Shown here: positions 13,885 to 18,197 of the stretch, one piece after another
Position numbering within the stretch: position 1 is the stretch's first letter
How the letters are laid out: each line of letters opens with the position of its first letter
DNA from: 2-01-FULL-45-10 sp964450115
GTDB taxonomy: Bacteria > Omnitrophota > Gorgyraeia > 2-01-FULL-45-10
Reading direction: 5' to 3'
Length of the DNA stretch: 18,197 nt
NCBI GenBank assembly: GCA_964450115.1
Contig: CAYVCD010000024.1
Coordinates: 1 to 18,197 of the forward strand
Translations under genes and position numbers: made by a program
The notes under the pieces: model-generated
The model's database searches: none
Told to the model about the DNA's origin: nothing
What the model saw: the letters and a program-made list of their open reading frames with translations, nothing else

Positions 13885-13905
13885 CTATACGATACCTATA
13901 CGATA
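13885..13905 (+). repeat. Short tandem direct repeat before miaB
   Basis: CTATACGATA occurs at 13885-13894 and again at 13896-13905, separated by one C, in the gap between the exporter and miaB; the second copy runs into the Shine-Dalgarno AGGAAA. It could be a small slippage product or a binding site for a regulator of miaB; nothing else supports either. Confidence 0.4.
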
Positions 13906-13912
13906 GGAAATT

Positions 13913-15220
13913 ATGAGTAAAAATAAGCCCAGTGTATACGTGAAAACCTTCGGATGCCAGATGAGCTTTCGGGATTCGGAGTTTGTCGCGGGGCAACTGC
14001 TTGAGAGCGGATTTGCCCTCGCGGACTCGATCGACGGCGCTGACATAATAATATTCAACTCCTGTTCCGTGAGAAAACATGCCGAGGACAGGCTCATAAG
14101 CAATATCTCGGACCTGAAGTTATTAAAGAAGAAGAGGCCGGGACTCATCATAGGTCTCATGGGTTGTACCGCCCAGAGTTATAAGAGTAAGATCCTGGAT
14201 AGAGTGCCTATACTCGATTTTTCATGCGGCCCCGGAAATGAAAGTGATATCCCCGGTATCATAAAGGATATCCTGGAGCATAAGGGCACGATAGTCGCTA
14301 CAGATAAGATAGATAAGAAACGGCCTGAGCTATTTCCCGCGCATAGGGAAGATAAATATAAGGCATACGTTTCCATAGGTGAGGGCTGTAATAACTTCTG
14401 CTCATACTGTATCGTTCCTTATGTGCGCGGCAAAGAGAGATCAAGGGATGCAAAAGATATAACCAAGGAAGTAAAGGACTTGGCTAAGCGCGGCTTTAAA
14501 GAGATCATGCTTCTGGGGCAGAACGTAAATTCGTATAAAGATATAGGGTTCGTTAACCTTTTGAAAGAACTTAATGGTATCAAAGGTATCGAACGCATAC
14601 GTTTTATGACGAGCCATCCGAAAGATGCGTCGGTCGAACTATTTAAGGCCATGCGGGACCTCGAGAAAGTCTGCGGTCATCTACACCTTCCTCTGCAGGC
14701 AGGTTCCGACAGTATATTGAAGCTTATGAACCGCGGTTATACCGCTAAGAAGTATCTGGAGATGGTAAAAGAATACAAAAAGCATGTGCCGGAAGGCAGT
14801 ATCACGACAGATATAATAGTGGGCTTCCCATCCGAAACAAAGAAGGATTTCGAGAAGACCGTAAAGATAATGAAAGATATCAGTTTCGACGGAGCATATA
14901 TGTTCAAATATTCACCCAGGCCGCCCGCCAAATCCTCCAAACTGAAAGACGATGTCCTTCAAAGGGTAAAGGAGGAGAGGCTCGATATGCTCATCGATCT
15001 TCAGTGTCAGATCTCATTAAATAAAAATCAACTATTGACAGGTAAGACTTTTGATGTTTTAGTAGATGGACAGAATAAAAAAGATCCTTCCAAGTTCACC
15101 GGCAGGACAGGCACGAATAAGGTGGCCGTCTTTGATGGATCAAAAGATATGATAGGCAGGATAGTCAGTGTTAAAATAGAGTCGGCAACACCGCATGCAT
15201 TAAGAGGGAGAATTGTATGA
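13913..15220 (+). CDS. miaB: tRNA-2-methylthio-N6-dimethylallyladenosine synthase
   Basis: A 435-residue radical SAM methylthiotransferase acting on i6A37 of tRNAs that read UNN codons. The N-terminal UPF0004 domain carries the auxiliary [4Fe-4S] ligands C15 (FGCQM), C51 (NSCSVR) and C85 (MGC); the radical SAM motif is C159, C163 and C166 (CNNFCSYC). The C-terminal ~70 residues form a TRAM domain. FGCQMSFRDSE and SYCIVPYVRGKERSR fit MiaB rather than RimO or MtaB; the position near miaA, which makes its substrate, supports this. AGGAAA at 13905-13910 precedes the ATG. It overlaps the next gene by ATGA. Confidence 0.95.
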   Translation: MSKNKPSVYVKTFGCQMSFRDSEFVAGQLLESGFALADSIDGADIIIFNSCSVRKHAEDRLISNISDLKLLKKKRPGLIIGLMGCTAQSYKSKILDRVPILDFSCGPGNESDIPGIIKDILEHKGTIVATDKIDKKRPELFPAHREDKYKAYVSIGEGCNNFCSYCIVPYVRGKERSRDAKDITKEVKDLAKRGFKEIMLLGQNVNSYKDIGFVNLLKELNGIKGIERIRFMTSHPKDASVELFKAMRDLEKVCGHLHLPLQAGSDSILKLMNRGYTAKKYLEMVKEYKKHVPEGSITTDIIVGFPSETKKDFEKTVKIMKDISFDGAYMFKYSPRPPAKSSKLKDDVLQRVKEERLDMLIDLQCQISLNKNQLLTGKTFDVLVDGQNKKDPSKFTGRTGTNKVAVFDGSKDMIGRIVSVKIESATPHALRGRIV

Positions 15221-16056
15221 GTCGTCGCGTGTTTTACATTGCAGTGATTGTTATAATGCTTTCTGTAGCTTTCACCGGCAGATCATATGCCAGAGCAACC
15301 GTCGAAAACCTGTCTCAAGTAGAGAAGTCCTTTCTCCAGGGAAAATACGACAGAGTGGTCTCGGAATCGAGTAAATTGATCGATGCGGGGGCTTACGGGA
15401 GAGAGGAGCTCTTCTATCTTAAAGGCTTGAGCCAGACGCAGCTTGCCAGATTCAGCGAGGCGCGCCAGACATTCGAGTACATGGTGGAGAGATACCAGAA
15501 AGGCAAGAGGGCCTTTGACGGTTATATAGGTATTGGCGATGCCTATTTTTTAGAAGGAAAATACTCCGAATCGATCTCAAGCTATAACGATGCCATGACT
15601 AATTTTCCGGATCACAAGAACGCGGCAATAGTTCAATATAAGATCGGTAATGCATATCACAAGCTGGGATCCGAAGATAAGGCCAGAGAATATTTTGATA
15701 AGGTAAAGAACGGTTCACCGCTTAGTTTCGAGTCCAAGATGATACCTAAGGACCTCGGAGCGTCAACGGGCCCAATCGCCGCCGTGAAGTCTTTCTTTAA
15801 ACCCGCTCCTTCGGAAGGATCTGATCCTGGCGGCTATTTCTACGTCCAGGCAGGATATTTTAAGAGCAGGAGTAACGCCGAAGGTTTTACCGAAAAATTG
15901 AAGCGTAAAGGATATGAGAGCTATCTGGCCACTCAGATAAAGGGCGGCTACACCTTCTATAAGGTAAAAGTAGGGCGGTTCAAGACCAAGGGCGAAGCCG
16001 AAGCAATGGCCGGCAAGCTTAAGTCCGATGGGTATAAGACCAGGGTATGCCACTAG
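15217..16056 (+). CDS. Secreted TPR-repeat and SPOR-domain protein
   Basis: A 279-residue envelope protein. A signal peptide (hydrophobic residues 6-20, likely cleaved at SYA-RA) is followed by tetratricopeptide-like helical repeats (about 30-165; for example DGYIGIGDAYFLEGKYSESI and AIVQYKIGNAYHKLGSEDKA), a short linker with a FKP patch, then a C-terminal SPOR domain (about 205-278) starting YFYVQAGYF and ending YKTRVCH. SPOR domains bind denuded peptidoglycan at the division septum. It lies between miaB and miaA with overlaps of 4 and 10 bases, an odd position for an envelope gene and probably a shared transcript. I know no specific named homologue. Confidence 0.85.
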   Translation: MSRRVFYIAVIVIMLSVAFTGRSYARATVENLSQVEKSFLQGKYDRVVSESSKLIDAGAYGREELFYLKGLSQTQLARFSEARQTFEYMVERYQKGKRAFDGYIGIGDAYFLEGKYSESISSYNDAMTNFPDHKNAAIVQYKIGNAYHKLGSEDKAREYFDKVKNGSPLSFESKMIPKDLGASTGPIAAVKSFFKPAPSEGSDPGGYFYVQAGYFKSRSNAEGFTEKLKRKGYESYLATQIKGGYTFYKVKVGRFKTKGEAEAMAGKLKSDGYKTRVCH

Positions 16057-16952
16057 ACAAAAGCACCGTTCTATTCATAGTCGGGCCCACAGCTATCGGC
16101 AAGACAGCTTTTGCATTGAAGCTGGCGCGCAAGATCAACGGTGAGATCATCTCCTGTGATTCGATGCAGGTGTACAAGGGGATGAATATATTAAGCCAAT
16201 CCCCCAAGAAGTCCGAAACAAAAAAAATCCGCTACCATCTCGTAAGATTTTTAAGCCCCACAAAAGAGTACTCTGTCGGTTCCTTCAAAAGAATAGCCGC
16301 TTCTCTTATCGAAGATATTATCGAGCGCAAAAAGATCCCCATTATCGTAGGGGGCACAGGTCTGTATGTTAAAGGCCTCGTAGACGGGCTTTTCCCCACG
16401 CCAAAGGCTGACTTGAAGTTCCGTAAAGAGATGTATGGCTACGCTTCCCGTTATGGAAATATGCGCCTATATAAGAAATTGGAAAAGATAGACCAGGACG
16501 CGGCAAACGCTATACATCCGAATAATGTCAGGCGCGTCGTGAGGGCGCTTGAGATATGCCATTCTACCGGCCGCACCATGACGGAATTAAAGAACGGCAC
16601 GAAGGGCATAGCCGATAAGTACAGGATAAAGATCTTCGGTCTCAATGCGCCTAGGGAAGAGGTCTATGCAAATGTTAATGCAAGAGTGGAGAAGATGTTC
16701 GCTCTAGGCGTTGTCAAAGAAGTGAAGAAGCTCTCCGGTAAAAGATTGAGCAGAACCGCGAGGGCCGCTTTAGGGCTTAAAGAGATCCTGGGGTATTTGA
16801 AAAAAGAATACTCTCTCGATGAAGCGAAAGAGCTTATGAAACGTAATACCCGAAGATACGCCAAGAGACAGCTGACATGGTTCCGGGCCGACAAACGTAT
16901 CAAATGGGTCAAAGACGGAGAAAAAATAAGATGGAACGAGCTATTACGGTAA
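16047..16952 (+). CDS. miaA: tRNA dimethylallyltransferase
   Basis: A 301-residue enzyme that transfers dimethylallyl from DMAPP to N6 of A37 in tRNA, giving the i6A that MiaB then methylthiolates. The P-loop GPTAIGKT (13-20), the catalytic DSMQVY (38-43) and IVGGTGLYVKGLVDG in the middle are all conserved, as is the later C-terminal VRRVVRALEI pattern. Length is typical. The start overlaps the SPOR gene by 10 bases and the end overlaps hflX by 22 bases, in line with the common miaA-hfq-hflX or miaA-hflX clustering; no hfq lies between them here. Confidence 0.95.
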   Translation: MPLDKSTVLFIVGPTAIGKTAFALKLARKINGEIISCDSMQVYKGMNILSQSPKKSETKKIRYHLVRFLSPTKEYSVGSFKRIAASLIEDIIERKKIPIIVGGTGLYVKGLVDGLFPTPKADLKFRKEMYGYASRYGNMRLYKKLEKIDQDAANAIHPNNVRRVVRALEICHSTGRTMTELKNGTKGIADKYRIKIFGLNAPREEVYANVNARVEKMFALGVVKEVKKLSGKRLSRTARAALGLKEILGYLKKEYSLDEAKELMKRNTRRYAKRQLTWFRADKRIKWVKDGEKIRWNELLR

Positions 16953-18058
16953 CGGTGGACCTGGGCAAACCCGCCTGCCGCGATGGACATAGCACGCAGT
17001 CGGGCAGGCGCGAAGACTGGACGGCAGAAGAGCGTTCTCATGAATTGAGAGAGCTTGCCGCGTCTTGCGGCGTCTCGGTCATCGAGGAGTTGATAGTCAA
17101 TAGGGATAGGATAGACTCAGGCCATTATATAGGTTCAGGCAAAGTAGAGGAGATAGCTATGATCTGCGCTGAAAAAAAGATAAGCGCCGTTATCTTCAAT
17201 AATGACCTCACGGGAAGCCAGGAGAAGAACCTCGAAAAGATCATAAAGGCCAAGATCGTAGACAGGACGCGGCTGATACTCGACATATTCGCCCGCCGAG
17301 CGCATTCTAATGAAGGCAAGCTGCAGGTCGAACTAGCCAGGTTGTTATATATGCTTCCGAGACTTACCGGTAAAGGTGTCGAGATGTCACGCCCCGGAGG
17401 CGGCATAGGTACGAGCGGTCCCGGCGAACAGAAGCTTGAGGTGGATAGGCGCAGGATCAACTCCCGTATGTCGCGCTTAAAGAAAGAGCTCGATGGCTTA
17501 AGCAAGCGGCGCGGCATGATGCGCAAGAAGAGGACGAGGAACTCTCTGCCGTCCATAGCGATAGTGGGATATACAAATGCAGGCAAATCGACCCTTATCA
17601 ACGCGTTGACCTCTTCAAATGTTATAGTGCAGGATAAGCTATTTTCGACGCTAGACCCTACAGTGCGCAGATTTGTGCTGCCGGGCAAGCGCGAGATACT
17701 ATTTATTGATACAGTAGGTTTTATCGACAGATTGCCTCATAACTTGGTAGAAGCCTTCAAGGCTACACTGGAGGAAGTATCGCAGGCCGATATGCTTTTA
17801 CACGTGGTTGATATAAGCCATCCAAAGGCGAAGGAGCAATCGGACGCGGTATATAGGGTGCTGGATGAGATAGGCGCTAAGGGCAAACAGGTAATAACGG
17901 CGCTCAATAAGATAGATAAGATCGCGGATAGGTCTATTATCGACAAGGCGCTCAAATCATTTACCAATCCGGTCCCGATATCCGCTTTAAAGAGAGAAGG
18001 GCTTGATGGGCTTATAGCAAGCCTGATCAATCTCAAAACAGGCCCTCAAATCGCTTGA
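16931..18058 (+). CDS. hflX: Ribosome-associated GTPase HflX, with an in-frame palindromic insert near the N-terminus
   Basis: A 375-residue P-loop GTPase that splits or rescues stalled 70S ribosomes under stress. The HflX N-terminal domain keeps the signature RPGGGIGTSGPGE, and the GTPase motifs are G1 GYTNAGKST (from residue 213), G2 FSTLDPT, G3 DTVGF (D260) and G4 NKID (326-329). The start at 16931 (GGAG at 16917-16920) lies 22 bases inside miaA; an earlier in-frame start would overlap miaA more. Residues about 13-28 (KPACRDGHSTQSGRRE), between the first strand and the first helix, are encoded by a palindromic element (16972-17010) and look inserted. The TGA stop lies within the -35 box of the hrcA promoter. 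Confidence 0.95.
   Translation: MERAITVTVDLGKPACRDGHSTQSGRREDWTAEERSHELRELAASCGVSVIEELIVNRDRIDSGHYIGSGKVEEIAMICAEKKISAVIFNNDLTGSQEKNLEKIIKAKIVDRTRLILDIFARRAHSNEGKLQVELARLLYMLPRLTGKGVEMSRPGGGIGTSGPGEQKLEVDRRRINSRMSRLKKELDGLSKRRGMMRKKRTRNSLPSIAIVGYTNAGKSTLINALTSSNVIVQDKLFSTLDPTVRRFVLPGKREILFIDTVGFIDRLPHNLVEAFKATLEEVSQADMLLHVVDISHPKAKEQSDAVYRVLDEIGAKGKQVITALNKIDKIADRSIIDKALKSFTNPVPISALKREGLDGLIASLINLKTGPQIA
16972..17010. repeat. In-frame palindromic element, copy 2 (inside hflX)
   Basis: Perfect 8-bp arms CGCCTGCC (16972-16979) and GGCAGGCG (17003-17010), with an inner GCG/CGC stem (16980-16982 and 16995-16997), a 12-base loop and a 5-base 3' bulge. The build matches the element in the pseudouridine synthase gene (outer arms, 2-3 bp inner stem, loop of 11-12, 3' bulge of 4-5). 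CCCGCCTGC, shared by both, is here read as CCC|GCC|TGC, a different frame. Confidence 0.65.
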
Positions 18059-18084
18059 CAAAAAGAGCATTTTCGGGTAAACTC
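18055..18084 (+). promoter_or_regulatory. Sigma70-type promoter of hrcA
   Basis: TTGACA (18055-18060), an 18-base spacer and TAAACT (18079-18084). The -35 overlaps the hflX stop codon TGA (18056-18058). Transcription would start about 18090-18092, at the left end of CIRCE. Confidence 0.75.
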
Positions 18085-18089
18085 TTCAT

Positions 18090-18116
18090 TAGCACTCTAA
18101 ATTAAAGAGTGCTAAT
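18090..18116. promoter_or_regulatory. CIRCE operator (HrcA binding site)
   Basis: TTAGCACTC (18090-18098), a 9-base spacer and GAGTGCTAA (18108-18116): an exact match to the CIRCE consensus. HrcA dimers bind it and repress heat-shock operons (hrcA-grpE-dnaK-dnaJ, groESL) until chaperone demand rises. Its position just past the predicted start site fits direct autorepression. Confidence 0.97.
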
Positions 18117-18130
18117 TTTTAGGACTGACT

Positions 18131-18197
18131 ATGCCAACTAATCCAAGCAGACGAAGAGAAGAGATACTGGAGATGATCATCGACCGGTATATCGAGT
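18131..18197 (+). CDS. hrcA: Heat-inducible transcription repressor HrcA, N-terminal part
   Basis: Partial gene running off the right edge. The first 22 residues (MPTNPSRRREEILEMIIDRYIE by codon) match the start of the HrcA winged-helix domain, with the usual REEIL...IIxxYI pattern. AGGA at 18121-18124 precedes the ATG, and the CIRCE element lies 14 bases upstream. The rest of the hrcA-grpE-dnaK operon is expected just beyond the window. Confidence 0.88.
   Translation, partial: MPTNPSRRREEILEMIIDRYIE

Noticed and set aside
13885..13905. CRISPR or att-like site
   Set aside because: Only two copies of a 10-bp repeat with a 1-base gap; no cas, integrase or spacers.
17125..17688. 187-residue minus-strand open frame
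   Set aside because: Shadow of hflX; the Ser/Leu-rich translation has no family features.

Overview
This is 18.2 kb of a compact bacterial genome: 21 intact or partial protein genes, many overlapping by 1-23 bases or separated by only a few bases, and all but one on the + strand. Lipoproteins, a C-terminal-Phe beta-barrel candidate, a SPOR protein and a SurA-like lipoprotein point to a Gram-negative-type (diderm) cell. The HrcA/CIRCE system, LipM-type lipoylation, an Fe-S PurF-like protein and the overall protein flavour resemble uncultured lineages such as Omnitrophota; that placement is an inference from memory, not a measured result.

Layout. (1) 1-1840: end of glycine decarboxylase subunit 2 (gcvPB), a LipM-like octanoyltransferase and lipoyl synthase lipA, together a glycine-cleavage/lipoylation block. 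(2) 1835-1898: a perfect 24-bp inverted repeat that contains the lipA stop codon. (3) 1906-4597: an LhgO-like flavoprotein, a putative outer-membrane beta-barrel and a NicO/UreH-type metal transporter. (4) 4620-11721: a long gene chain with an RluA-family pseudouridine synthase, a PurF-like amidotransferase that has Ser where the catalytic Cys should be, two tandem HI0933-type flavoproteins, Maf, a SurA-like lipoprotein, a HAMP membrane protein and a secreted protein resembling a metallopeptidase that has lost its HExxH motif. (5) 11743-13876: a small leftward gene divergent from an XRE-receiver fusion regulator, with two face-to-face sigma70-type promoters and dyad operators between them; the regulator is followed by a PilZ protein and a GDT1-family Mn/Ca exporter. 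(6) 13913-18058: miaB, a TPR-SPOR protein, miaA and hflX. (7) A sigma70 promoter, a perfect CIRCE operator and the start of hrcA.

The most unusual signals are a GC-rich palindromic element inserted in frame into two unrelated conserved genes (the pseudouridine synthase and hflX) and read in different frames in the two; the PurF-like protein with a Ser2; the XRE-REC regulator with its operator-bearing divergent promoters; and the pseudo-protease. No RNA gene, CRISPR array, transposase or integrase is visible. No stretch over 300 bases is gene-free; the largest non-coding gaps are 106 bases (11986-12091), 72 bases (18059-18130) and 65 bases (1841-1905), each filled by the regulatory or repeat features listed.
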